DNA from: Siphlonurus alternatus
Taxonomy: Eukaryota; Arthropoda; Insecta; Ephemeroptera; Siphlonuridae
Length of the DNA: 64,000 nucleotides
Reading direction: 5' to 3'
Assembly (NCBI GenBank): GCA_949825025.1
Contig: OX463785.1
Span: 16,989,971-17,053,970 of the forward strand
Both the position numbers and the translations under genes were made by a program. Under the pieces are notes generated by a model. The model ran no database searches and was not told the DNA's origin. It saw only the letters and a list, made by a program, of their open reading frames with translations. Of the stretch, positions 1-14,207 are shown piece by piece; positions within the stretch are counted from its first letter, which is position 1; each line of letters opens with the position of its first letter.

Positions 1-1242
1 TGAGCTGTGACTGCACAGCAACATTCTGCTGGGCCAGCCAGTGTTCGTACGCCAGCACCATCTGGCGGTCTTGCTCCGTAACTATCACCTCTGGAGGCAC
101 GGGGGGCGCAGGCAAGGTTGGCATTCGAGGGACTGAAAACAAGGAGAAAGTTTGGTCAAATCATTTTTTTTTTCATTCATGTAATTATTGTGAGGAAAAT
201 CATTTTTATCTAAAGGAAATTGAATTGTAGTAACTAATAAAATGATTGAAGTAATAAGACACACTCACTTGGGTCTATGCCGGGCTGAGGCATCATCTGT
301 TGTCCCATCATTATCCCCGGTCTCTGAACCATTATCTTGTTTCCAGATGGGTCCACCCCAACTTGCTGGGGGTTGGTCTGCACCCACTGCTGGGGTGGCT
401 GTCGAGCGGGGGTGAAGGGAGGACGCAGGGGAGCTCCAGGACCCATTGACATCCCTCCTAATACTGTGGACATCAAAAAGAAGCTTTAGAACAGCCGAAG
501 CACAATTTGCAGACACAAGAAATAATCACATTTAATTTGGTTCTTGTTGTGATTGTTTTGTCCTCAGATTGTGACTAACTGGCCGAATATGAGCCAAAGT
601 AATTCCAAACATTCCCAACGAAAACCAAGTAAGGCTACATTTTTCTATTTTTCGGCGAGATATCAGAGGCTTACTCCAACTCTAAATGCATTTCTATGGG
701 CATGCAGTTATGTAGCTGATATCTTCCACATAAAACATCTATATGCTCCAACGTTGCCTGAGATCTGGAATGGTAGGGAGAGCAAGTTCTCTTATATCAG
801 GCCAAGAAATAGAAAAACGCAATCTCAACATGACGGACTGAGCATATTCTTGCTTTCTCACTAACCTCGGTTGGTACCAATCGAAATGTAGTTAGTGAGA
901 AACCTGAAGAACTCTTTTTGTGAATCACACCCATATGTAACAAGATTTCAGTAATAAAACATGAGACGAGAGGTCAGGTACTCTACCTCTCGTACCTGGC
1001 ATCGCAGGTGGCGACAGTCCGGAGGGTGACCCTCCAGGGGTTGGTGTCCTCATTACGTCAGCCCTCAGCCTCTCGTAATCAAGGTCGCTCAGCAGGGCAG
1101 GTCCGGGCTCAGCAGACGCTTGGCCGGCCATCTGGGGGTCTTGTAACGCCTGGGCTTGCTGCTGGCGCTCCTGTTCCCTCTTCTCCTGCTCAAGAAGTTC
1201 TTCCAGCAGCAAGGGCTGTTCCTGCAACGTGCCCTGCGAGCC
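1..1242 (-). CDS. KMT2C: KMT2 exons: LEELL box and last in-window exons (continues beyond base 1)
   Basis: Three exons: 996-1233 (or to 1242), 269-463 and 1-132 (cut by the window edge). The first begins near GTLQEQPLLLEELLEQEKRE, with an LEELL (LxxLL) box that is strongly conserved in KMT2C/D, and ends LSPPAMPG. The second is Gln/Met/Pro-rich. The third reads IPRMPTLPAPPVPPEVIV then QMVLAYEHWLAQQN, matching the vertebrate YE.WL..QN block. Two acceptors 9 nt apart (AAG/GGC at 1242, CAG/GGC at 1233) and two donors 9 nt apart (996 or 987) all keep phase 1, so alternative 3-residue variants are possible. Confidence 0.9.
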
Positions 1243-4200
1243 CTTAGCGAGCAGCACCCACCATATTTGACAAACACACACGCCGGAAATGTTTTTTTGT
1301 ATCTAGATCTATAGACTTTTCTATAAATACATATGCCCAGAACTTGAGTAATACAGAAATCCTTGATACCGTTTTTTTATTGTTACTCACTATGATTGCT
1401 GATAACAAAATAAAAGAGCCTTCATTGGTGCAGTTTATCTAGCATTAGATGGAGTTCAGTTACTTGAAAATTGTTACACAACAACTTCATAAGCCAAGAA
1501 TTCACAAAACACTTAGAGATCTATCAGAGTGAATACTAATATGTTACAAAAAAAAAAAAAAAAATGTTTGCTTAATCTGTTCTAGCATATCATTTTCATA
1601 TCTTAAAATTGTAGGTTGTAGCTAAATATCTGATCTCAAGTCAATGCATAATACACTATCAACTTGAGATTGGATATTTAGCCATAATTGTCTTTGGGTA
1701 TTATTTAAATGCTACCACGATATGTTACATATGGCACAGATTTAATCTGAATTTTTATTTTATGACTGCTCTTGTAGTAAGTTCATTTTTTTAAATTTTA
1801 CTTTGAACTTCTTATTTTTTTCCTAGCCTGATGAATAGGTTGAAAACTCCTTCAAAATAAATTATAATTGCAGTCTTTTAAGCTATCTCTTCTTTTAAGA
1901 TGATACTGATAAAAATAAAAAGAAGAAACTGAATTATTATTTGAAAAAAATTAAAAAGCAAAATTAAAGGCAGCAAAAGAATTATTTATAAAGATCATGC
2001 AAAAGAACTACATCTTACATTAAAAATTAAAGCTGTGTATTAGAAATACGTAGAAAAGTACTTTTTAAAACTAAAAATGCAGCCAGTAAATTAAAAGTCA
2101 AGAAAATAAATAAATAGGCCATTCCATTTATTAGTATGATGGAAAAAAAAAGGTGTGCAAGATGGAATATGATACTTTCTGGACAGGCTAAGAGGGCTTT
2201 CTAAATTTAAACCATGGATTTTCTTTAATTAAAAGGTGTATGATGCCTTACTAGCTTTCTACATTATAATTTTGGTTACTGACAAAATTTCATCTAAATT
2301 GCTGATAACTAACGCCACTAATATACATTATTAATACAGTAAAAACTTGTTATTACGTCAGGTCAAGGGACCCAGGAAATTAGGTTTACCTTATATCGAG
2401 TATACACTATACCTTATATCAAGTTTTTCCTATACCTGCAATACAATTATTTTTTAAGGGACCTTTACTCTATTACTCAATATTGAGTTTTTACCTTATA
2501 ACAAGTTACGTAATAACAAGTTTTTACTGTAATTAACAGTAATATAAAATGTTAACATATTTATAATATTTTATGATATTATTTTCTTTAAATTTACCTT
2601 TTGTCTTAAAAAATTGGCAAGTTTCAATGTAATTTTTAAAGCTTACACAATAATTTGATACTAAGGCCATTTCTTATCAAAATAAGTTTTCAAGGGCAAT
2701 AAGTGCGCACCTCTGGACAGCACAAACTTTATTGCTGCTTCATTTGCTGGCACTACAACTACAAAGAGATGTAGATTTACAATTTTGAGAGAGGTAAGCA
2801 GAGCACCTAGTGAAGCCATCTAAAAAAAATTCAAGTTCATGACGTCTCTATACCCTACAGGTGTAGCAATGCTTGCAAACACAACTGAAGTGAGTTGTTT
2901 GCTCGTAGTGTTCTCAGGTGTACATTCAGATTTTTTTTTTTTTTTTAATTTACTAAATTTGAAAAACTAGACATTTAAGGTAGAGATAACGCTGAACAGC
3001 TGTTCGACATACTCCCATTTGATTAACATGTAAACCGTAGCAAATTCACAAAAATTCTGAAATTTTTTTGAGAGGCAGATATTAGTGCCTAAAAGTCATA
3101 GAAAAAATTTCAAAACAATTTAACGAGCTGATTTTTTAAAATTAAGTTCTTAGTTTGTCTCTTCATGGGAAAGCCTTATGCTGAAAATTAAAAAAATTAA
3201 TTAAAAAAAAAAATCGGCTCATTAAATTGTTTTGAAATTTTTTCTATGGTTTTTAGGCAGTAATATCTGCCTCTCAAAATATTTTCAGAATTTTTGTGAA
3301 TTTGCTAAGGTTTACATGTTAATCAAAGGAGAATAATTATGTCAAACAGCTGTTCAGCGTTATCTTTTACCTAAACAAAACTACAAATTACAATTTCCAT
3401 TTCCTCCCCTTTAAATCCATGGTTTGAATTTTTATTTTGAAGACCCTTGTTTTGCCTTGTTGATATTTAATATTGTTTATCAGCTCACCTGTAGAAGCAT
3501 TGGTCTACGTTGTTGTTGTTGTTGTTGCTGTTGTTGTTGTTGCTGCATTTGTAGGTGTGGAGAAAGGGGAGATGGAAGCATTTGTTGTTGATTAGGTCTT
3601 TGTTGCAACTGATGTTGTAAAGTTGGGGAAGCTGATGGGTGGGGAGAACGAGGTATCATGGGGGGACCAAGGGGTAGGCCAGCAGCCATGCGCGACATGC
3701 CTGCAACCCCTGACCCTTGAAGGTGGTGGGGAGAGTGTCCACCAACCATCTAGCATGACAACAGAACAGAGCAAAGAAGAACCAATCACGACAAATCACC
3801 ATGTAATAAAAAAACCAATCATATCAGAGAAAAATAAAAAATAATACAGAAAATCAACAATAAATAAGTCATACTTTAGTTATAATCGGAAAGAGAATAT
3901 GAACGTTGTACATAGACTATACAAGATATTATAAAGAGTTTACAGTAATAATACAGTTTAGGACATCGCTCGATTTTGCCAAATATTGCAGTTATTTGCC
4001 ACAAAAAGCACAGGAATGAGTAGACAACACTAAATTATGCTATTCAGATTTTTTTTTTTTTTTTTTTTTTTTATATGAGTTAGAAAGCATTTCTAAAAAG
4101 TTAGGCAAAGTTCAGATTTCAACCCACACCCCTTTTTAGTCCCTATCCTTTTCAATGTTCCGCTGGGCTTTCAATGCACTTTCCCAATAATAGTGTAAAG

Positions 4201-7200
4201 CCAGGATTACACATTACAATTTGTCAATTTATCACATGTATTTTTCAAGATAACTTTAACTTCATTTGTATAGTTCTAAGGGAGAGAAAGTTTTATTGTA
4301 AGGAAAATTTCTATGCAATAAAAGGAAAGATGTAATATCTACTTAAACTATTGGTCAATTAAGGAAATAGGTATCCATCATATAACCTTTTTTTTTATTT
4401 TATTTTTTACCAAGAACGTACAATAATAACCATTTTGTATGGTGTATACGCACACTACAAAGTTCATATTCTTCACATCACAAGTAAAGCTACAATATGA
4501 CTTAAATATTGTTGATTATCAAAATAATACAGATTAAAAAATACAATCATTATTATATAAAAAAAAAAAAAAGCTTAAGAATGCAAATACATTTAACAAA
4601 AATGCAAATTATAAAAAATGACAACAAGATAGAACACTTAAAAAAACATGATTTTTTTTTTTAATGCAGATTAATTTGCATTCTTATGCAAAGAATAAGA
4701 AAATGATATTACTTTTGAAGGGTTAATTCATTTTAAAGAAAACCTACTAGAAAAATTGTTAGAGGGTGGAAAAGATAGTAAACAAGATTTAATTAATTTT
4801 AGAATTTGTTAATTTGAAATTATGATAATGATCGAGTTAATTCTCAAAAGATACTACCAAATCAAGTATAAAATTCTAAAAGCCAATTTATTTCACTCAA
4901 AAAAAATAATATCTAATGCTACCATCCTTGTTGGAAACTGTGATAACAATAGCAGAATGAATTACAAATTTGTCTTTTGACCATATTATAACTAACAAAA
5001 GAAAATGGAACATTTCGATAAATAAAACTTTGTATTTCCTCTTTTCTAAACTAGTATAAAAATAGAAAAATTCTGTTTTGTAAAAGGTTCAAAATATGCT
5101 TATAGATTGAGCCAAAATATAAGTTTAATTTTTTAAACTATAGAAACATACAATACACCACTGCCATCTTTAATTTAGATAAAAAGAAAAAAAATGTCAA
5201 TATTTTTATATATATATATATATATATTTTTTCTAAAAAGAAGAAAAAAAAACTAAAAAGTTAGGCTGATTTATTTCAGATTATTGATTATTTAAAGTAA
5301 AGTGCGCGCTAGAAAAAAAAGTTGAGTTAGTATTTTCTAAAAATAGTTCAAGTCGTCCTCCATATCAAACCAAAATTCAAAAAATTCTATCTCAAATAGG
5401 TTTGCCAGAAAAAAATTGCAAAGTCAGAGTGAACGCGTCGCTTAACATGGGGCCTTACCTGACAAAATCCCTCGAATATCTTGAAAAAATACACCGTTAG
5501 GTGGTATGAAAAAAATATAGTGATGTTTTATGACCCAAGCTTTAACCAAAAACCGATTAAAAAAAATTCTCTCGAATCCATTTTTCCGTAAAAAAATAAT
5601 AAAAAATCTTATGGGAATTAACATGGTAGATTTTCTTGATTTTTTTACGGAAAAATGGATTCGAGAGAAATTTTTTTTAATCGGTTTTTGGTTAAAGCTT
5701 GGGTCATAGAACATCACTATATTTTTTTCATACCACCTAACGGTGTATTTTTTCGAGATATTCGAGGGTTTTTGTCAGGTAAGGGCCCATGTTAAGCGAC
5801 GCGTTCACTCTGACTTTGGAATTTTTTTCTGGCAAACCTATTTGAGATAGAATTTTTTGAATTTTGGTTTGATATGGAGGACTACTTGAACTATTTTTAG
5901 AAAATACTAACTTAACTTTTTTTTTTAGCTCGCACTTTACTTTAAGTTCAGAAATTGTCTTTAAAAAGTTAAAACTTAGTTTATGACACCACGAACATCA
6001 AATTTTGGCAATAAAATGGCATTAAAAAACTGTAAAAAAAATCCTAATTTCGTATAATTTTATGTTCTACTCAGGTCATGCAATAAAAAAAAAGTATGAG
6101 ATCCATTAAAATATCACAAAAATTAACATTGTAAATTTAATAACACTACAACCATCGATAGCTACGTCTGACAATGCTTCAGTCTTACCTGCTGGGCTCC
6201 AGGGTACGGTGGAGGTGGCCCTGGGTAGGGTGGTGGGGGCGGGGCAAGGTTCTGCTGGGACCCTGGAGGAGGTCCCTGGGTAGCCATCATGCGACCTGCC
6301 GCCCCCACGTGTTGTAACATCTGAGAGGCTGGTCCCATCACCATCCTCGGCTGACCCCCGGCTTGTAGTTGCTGTTGTTGTTGGTTGAGTCTCATCAGAC
6401 GCTGCTGAACAGCTGTGAAGGAGAAGAGCAGAGGAGTTGAGGGTTAGTGATGTCAAGCTTTGGTGATGGAAATCCACGGCACTAATGCTAAATAATGCAT
6501 TAAAAATAAAAACAAAGAAGGAATAGAGAATTACATATATAATTTTCGTTTTCTTTAAATGTAAGTATAAAAAATATATATTTTTTTAAAGAATATTGTA
6601 ACCAATAACATGTTATTTTTTTTTAAATTTTTTTTTCTATGGTTTAACATACAGTAAGAAATTTATTCATTACTCTAAAATTACATAATTTATGTTATAG
6701 AATTTTTTGTAAACCTTTTTGCTGAAAATTTGTAAATGCAAGGCTTCTTACACAATACTGTACAAGCATTTAAAATCAAATTATATTCCTTTCTAATTTA
6801 ATTATGAGACTATGACTTAATCAATATTTTAAAACCCATAATTTTAACACAAAACTGAAAACACAATAAAAATTCTTTACCTTGCATCTGTGCTTGTGTC
6901 ATGGGCATTCTCAGCTGTTGCTGTTGTTGCTGCTGTTGTTGTTGTTGTTGTTGAGGTACAAATCCAGCCTGGAACTGCTGTTGCTGCTGCATGGGAGGCA
7001 AGCCAGGCCTAACCATTTGAGGCATGGCCTGAGGCTTTCCTGCCATCGAGGGAGGTTGCAGAAGGTGCTGATTGGCCGGCTGAGGTGCAGGGGGAGGGGC
7101 TACGGAGGCCTCTCCTTGCTGCTGTGGCTGCGGCTGTTGAGGGGTGGTACCGTCGCTTGTAGACGGTTGCAGTTCAGTGTGGCGTTCTATCGGTTTGCCA

Positions 7201-10200
7201 GTTCTGCAAAAATAGGGAACAGACTTGGTTAAAGGGATGTGTTAATGTGGTATTTTATGATCAAGAGTTAAGATTTTTAAGTCCTGCACAACAACAAATA
7301 TTTTTATAAGCATAATTTTCTTTAATTATATTTTAATGTATCGAGGTTTAATGATCGATTAGTAGGAGAGAAAAACTTTAAAAAAATTAAATGCACTAAC
7401 ACCGGTAACCAACCTTGACAAAGAGAAAAAAAAATCCTACAATGATGATTGAATAACAAAACCAATAAGTGCCAATAAGTTCAATAAGTTGAATAAGTGC
7501 CCATGAAAGAGATACATAATAATAATAAAAAAAAGAAAAAAAGTAGTCTTATGATAAACAAACTCCTTTAAAAATAATTTCTGATAAAATATATATTCTA
7601 AAAATGCTTGATTCTGAAATTTATTCTTATACTACATCCTAAGTGTTAGAGAACTCACTGAGGCCTTGCTGAGGCTGCCGCGGCCTCCTTCTTGTCATCG
7701 GTGTGCTCCTCGCTGAGGTCAAAGTCTAGGATGTTGGTCTTGCCTCCCCCCGGTGCTCGATCAAGCTCAGGGTCAGCGTACTCTAATATGTTGAAGTCAT
7801 TGCCCATCCCGAGCAGTTCATCGTCATCGTCTCCCAGCTCCAGCAGTCCAGGACCAACCTCCAGCGGCTACAATTACGTTGATTAATACATTATTGGTGA
7901 GCTCAACAAGGGTTTGAGTTTTTTGTTGATTTTCTGATTTAAGATTGAGATGAGAGAACTTATTAGTAAAAACTGTAATTATGAAAATTTTAGTTGAGCA
8001 TTAATTCATTTTCTACAAGAAATAAAATTCACAGAAAAGTAAGTCACAAATGATGCACCCGTAGTTTTAATCATTAAATTAAAACATTCTTTAACTCCTG
8101 TAACAATGAATTAAATGAAAATTAGGAAATAATAGTAACCTTTGCAAGAGGTACAATCCTTCCGTTTCAATCACCCCGTAAAATTAACACAGGGTACAAA
8201 GCTGTAAGTGAAAAAATTTTCAAGAAGATGAACTCATCTTCTCGTGTATAATGTTCCTAAATAATAAAATCGTAAAAAGAAATAAACAAATAAACAAGGT
8301 CGTTTAACTCACCTCCATGGCTCCGTCCTGCTCCAGTTTCTCCAGCTCTGCGGTGACGCTCTCTGGAATTTCCTGGGTGGACTCGGCAGCCGGGGTGCTT
8401 GAGGCTGGGGTCGTGGGGGAGGGCTGAGGGGGCGGGGCTTGCTGCTCCAAGCTAAGACCTGCGCCAAGACCAGCAACTGCAGGAAACACAATGAAAATTG
8501 TGTAATTTTAATACAGTACAAAAACAAAGCATTCACAAAGAAATTATAAGCTCATTGAACCCTAGAATTTTTTAGTATATTGTATAATTTTTTTTTATTG
8601 ATTCAATACTTGATTTTTAAACTTTTCTAGGCCAAAATCACAAGTCTTTGTGAATTCACCATTCCCCTTGAACAGTGATGTTAGTCCGCGCATATTCGCG
8701 GCGAATATGCGCGCATATTCGCATATTCGCGCATATTCGCGGGCAATCTGCGGCCGCATATGCGCGCATATTGAAAATTGACTTTCCCGCCACAAAAATA
8801 GCAATTTAAAACTGGTTAAAACTACAGTAAATGCTACAGAGAGTCTTTTCTTATTTTTCTTGGTATAATCCCTTGCTTAATTAGTGTTTGGATTAAATTA
8901 GAGTTAATTAATCATGGAATTAAAGCAATCGGCCTTTCAGGCTGCCGAGGTGCTCACGTGATTTTAATTGCGCGCGGCCGCCATCTTGAAAGTATCTTTC
9001 GCGCATATGCGCGCATTTGCGCGCATATTCGCGCATATTTGCATGCGCATATTCGCGGACCAATCTTCGCGCGAATTTCACATCACTGCCCTTGAAGATA
9101 CTTTTAGCCACTTTTAGGTAGCTAAGTTTGAAATTTAAAAAGGAAGCAATTTGATGCAAAATAAGTTAAAATTCCCTCATTGAGATACCATATGAGAATT
9201 TCTTAACATATTTATGTATTTAATTTTAGTGTAAACTTATGTATACAATATCATTTTGCAACAAAACCTCAAGAACAGTCTGGCCCACTATTAAACGTCA
9301 ATAAAAACAAACATCTCTCACCAGGAGGTCTCTGTTGGGGGATCTGCTGGTCTGGTGTTGGCACCATGACCGGAGGAGCGCTGATCACGCGGGCCAGGCG
9401 CTGGGCCGGCGTCACATTGGCACCCTGCTCCAGGGCAGACACTTGACGTACCAGCTGTTGTCTCTGCTGCATGCCAGCCTCTGTAAAGAAGTCATATAAT
9501 GTTTAACAGTAGCTAATTGTGAGGGATATTTCAGCAGTACCGGTTATGGCAAGTCATCATTGTTCTTAAAATACAGGCCCCGATTTAATATCCATTTCTC
9601 GCCGTCGCAAGTCCGTTGCGACGTCGCAAGTGAAGCGTCGCAAGCAAAAGTCGATTTAATATCGTCCGCGGCGCAGACTTGCGACGGCAAATTCGGGCAG
9701 TTGCGATGCCAAATTTGCGATAACCTCAGAGGTGCCGCAAGACGACTTACCACGCTCTTCTCACCTCGGAATCACTTTGTTCTTTTTAATTAATTCAAAG
9801 AAGAAGAAAAATAAAATTTATCTAGAATAGCCAATGTTTTCTTAGATAGATTCTTTACGTACTCATATTTTTTTTAATACTATCTAAGCATCCATGCCCG
9901 AGTTCTAGCTCTCCAATTGCTTGTTCTTGGATTGAAGACCGTAAATTGTTTTACAAATTAATCAAGGTATTATTTTGTGTCCAATTTAAATTAAATATTT
10001 TCCAAAAATTTGCTGCTTTATTTTTAATTAATTTAAGAAATTAATCGATGCATAAAAAATATTTTTTCAGGTTTTCTTTATTCCCGAGACGGATTGAACC
10101 AAGAAAAATGTTAAATATAAAATTTTTAATTCCATGCCCTTATAAATCGAATTAAAAATTTGGATAATTAGGATTTGAACCGCGCGGTAAAATGCGACTT

Positions 10201-13200
10201 GCGACGCGATCGGATGCGATGTACTTTGATCATCGCAGTGACGTCATCATCGCAAATTCGAATTTGCGACTCGATTGACACGTGATGTAGCGCGGTCATG
10301 ATTGGAAGATCACTTGCGATGGGGGAGTGGCTAGCAAATATTTTTCTGTCGCAGACGCTCATATTAAATTCACTTTGCGACGTCGCAAAGGAGTGTGGTA
10401 AGTGCATCGCAAAATATTTGAAAATATTTGCTAGCGACGCGTCGCATCTACCATCGCAACAAATAATGATATTAAATCGGGGCCCAGTAATATAATGTAT
10501 AATGTGATAATGTGATGTAAAATTAATAAACATAAAATATATTTCCTACAGATCTTTAAAAAACTATGTAAAAATTAAAATGTTAAGTGGATAATTTTAA
10601 GTATTAAAAATAATAATTGATTACACTTCCAATTTTATTTTGGAGAACAAAATAATTCCCAACTTGCTCACAGTAAAAAGTATATATTTTAAGTGACCAT
10701 ATGAAATAAAGAAGAAATTACAATACAGTACTATGTATTTCCAAAATTAATTAAATTTTGAACCATGTCAAAATTATTTAATTACTGCAAACAATAAACC
10801 TTCTTTAAAATGTAAGAGGCAGTTTCTACTTTCTAAAAAACTAAGCCCCCCTGAAACACATAAAACAACAAAATCAAAACAAATCTGAACACGTCAACCC
10901 ACTCACCCTGTTGTTGAGGAAACATCTGTGTTTGTTGTTGTTGCCTTTGTTGTACAAGATGATCGTACGGGTCCAGAGGGTTTCTTGGTCCAGGCATTCT
11001 CTGCTGTTGAGCACCGGGAGCAGCCGGAGCAAACTGTTGCTGCTGCCCTCCGGTGGCAGACTGCATGAACTGCTGAGGGGAAGCACCTCCTTGCTGTGCG
11101 GCCATGACTCTGTGCTGCTGTTGCTGCTGCTGTTGTTGTAACAAGAGACGCATGCGCGGGTCCAGAGACTGAATTGTGTGACGTATCGTTTGCTGTTAAC
11201 ACACATGCAAGAAAGACCTTGTAGAAATAAACACACACACACAAACAAACAATTTAACAAGGTCTTGTTTTATTTTTTACAGCATATCGATTACGTCATT
11301 TTTTTGTACATTTAGATTATAAAATATCATGCTAAATGTATTAAAATCAAAATAAATATTCAATGTTTTCTATAATAAAATAATTAAGTTGTTAAAAATG
11401 AAAAGAAAAAAAAAAAAAAAAAAAACAGTTAAGAAATTACTAAAAAAAAAAAAAATAGAAATCTAATCAACAACACTGCAAACCAAACTTTAAAATTGTT
11501 TCAAAATCAATGAAAGAAAATGATAAATCGTTGCAAACACACTATCAAAAAAATTACAGTATCAGTAATTTAAGTCTGACTTTTTTAAAATATTCTGAGA
11601 ACTCCCCCCAAAAAATTCTATGATATTTTCAATAAAAGAGAATTAAAATTAAATTTGATGGGATTTTGACTATCCATTACTTGCCTTATCATATCTAATA
11701 AGTTTCATTCAAAATTACTTGGCAATATTGTTGATACATTGATGCTATTGCCATCTGAGCAAAATTGTCCCAGGCAATGAGTGTACTGGATAGTTAAAAT
11801 TTTAATAATATCACGTCAGACTCAAACCACTCCTACACAATCCTTTCTTAGAACTTACCCCTCCTGGTCCTCTAATGAGCATCCCTGGTGACAAGGGTAC
11901 TCTGGGTCTCATGCCTGGAGGTAGTGGATGTCTGAAGGTATTATCTCCTCCAGTTACCGCTTGTTGTTGTTGATTCTGTTGTCCCTCAAACATCCCCTGT
12001 TGTTGATTATCTGTCCTATCTTCTTGTGGCCAGATTCTGGTACTTTGTCCCGGAACAAGTTGCTCTTGTTCTAGTTTCTTAAACTGTTGACGTTGTAATA
12101 AATCTCTCAGTTGTCTATTTACTTCAGGTTGAGGTTGAGGCATATGGAAACCAGAATCCTCGGCAGAGGGTCTTGGGGTTCCAGGGGGTTGAGCATAAGG
12201 ATCAACTGGTCTAGGAGTACCAGGGGCTTGAGCATAAGGGTCTGGTTGACGTGGGGATAGTTGAGAGAATAATTGTTGACGTTGTTGTTGAGGAGCAGCC
12301 GGTGGCATGAATGGTTGTTGATTTGGTTGTGGACGTGGAGTACCTATAACAGAGGAAAAGTGAATGTTTTAGTAATTTTAGAGTTTGAGTTATTTTCTAA
12401 AAAATTATTGACAAGCACAAGCAGTAAAACAATATATGGGTATAATCTACAAGTTCCTTTTTCTTAACTTAAAAAAATAAAAAAAAATAAAAAATAATGG
12501 AATAAAACTAGAATGAAAACTTTTCAGTATTATTATGTGCTTATTGACGGCCATACAATGGAGAATTCACTTCTCAAATTTAATTCTTCGAGTGTACCGG
12601 TAGTAATTTTGTATCATGTACTGGTAGTACATTGTGACATTCAAACTCAAATTACTCAGACATGTCAATTGAATAGCATGGAAAAGTAGCATAAATTTTG
12701 TTTTAAGTCCAGTAAATTTAAAGAGCATTTTTCAAGTGTACTGACCTGGTGGCTGAGCGTAAGGGTCGACCGGCCTCTGCTGGAAGGACTGTGTTGGAGA
12801 GGGCACCGTCTGTCTCTGAGGGGGAGGAGGTCGAGGGGTCAGGGGCGCTTGAGCGTACGGATCAACCTCTCGTTGCTGGTAGTCTGCCCCCGTACCAAAC
12901 TCCTCCTGAGAGAAAACATAAACATCAGACTTGTATGATAGCAAGAGAACAAGCTTGTCATCATTAAAAGCTAAATTAAAATTATCGTATATGCCTGCTC
13001 ATAAAATTATTGAAATGCAGAGTTAGTGCCCTGTAAAACTTCCACGGCCAACAGATAGTGATGATGGATTGTTTGAATTATGAAATACCTAAGCACTATA
13101 TCCGTTGACCAAGGAAATTTTCCATGGTAAAGACTTGTACTTGTTTTTTTTTTTGCTACCAAATTTTTCATTGTCCAGGTGTTAAAAAATAACAATATCA

Positions 13201-14136
13201 GTATTAACTTACTATATGCAGGATTTTAAAAACTTGAGAGGCAACATTTTTTTTTTATAATATTCCAATAAAAACCAAATTATCATAAAACAACCACAAA
13301 AACAACCCTTACAGACGAGTGGCAATCTTACCTGAGGTGACTGCTGAGAAGGAGAGAACTGCTCTTGCTGGTGCTGGAACCCCATACGTCCATACTGGTC
13401 TGGTCGAGGCGATGTCTGCATGGGCAGGCTGCGTGGAGGCATTGGTCCGGTTCTCGGTGGAGGTGGAGCCAGATCTGGTCTGGGGGAGGGGGGAGGGGCA
13501 AACGGTCCAGACACTGGGCTGGGTGGGGGCAGCACGCGAGACACCTTGATGGGGGGAGTGAACTGGGGGCGAGAGCCAGGAGAGGGGGATGCCATTGGTG
13601 CATTGCCATTGGGGTCCTGCGGCAGAGAAGGATTTCAAGTTAAATAGTATAATAACGCTCTATGGTGTAAGGATGATTATTAATACTGTATCTTTTTATT
13701 TACTGTCGGTCGTTGTCATTGAAGTTATGAAAGAAACCTTTACTTGGACCCCACAGACTCAATTTAATACTAATTAATGTTGAATTATCATAATTTTTTT
13801 AATTTATTACAGCAAATTGATACCCTGAAGTCCCTGAACTATTCAAAGTCAAAAAAAAATTCAATAAAATTTCAGGTATAAAATAAGAAAACACATTTTT
13901 TTTTTTTTTTTTTTTTACTTTGGTTCTCTCAATCTTGTAAAAATTTACCTAAACAATACATCTTGCAAGCATCTGTTTATGGCAAATTAGTTACACACAA
14001 AAATGATCATTACATCATACCAGTCAATCCTAAAAATTAGGTTAAAATCTCTTAACTTGCCCAAATATTTCTACCTAAGCTTGCAGCTGTAAAAACCTCA
14101 GATAATATATTTAATGTGAATAAATAAATAAATAGA

Positions 14137-14207
<71 letters not shown>

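Noticed and set aside
553..864. 103-codon plus-strand frame
   Set aside because: Lies in MITE-like intron sequence sharing TAGAAAAACGCA with the foldback at 22226; no coding signature.
3490..3580. CRISPR-like or satellite array from repeated TTG triplets
   Set aside because: These are CAA/CAG codons of KMT2 poly-Gln tracts on the minus strand.
5442..5717. 91-codon frame in the 5.3-5.9 kb palindrome
   Set aside because: It reads through a near-perfect inverted repeat and mirrors itself; low complexity, no codon signature.
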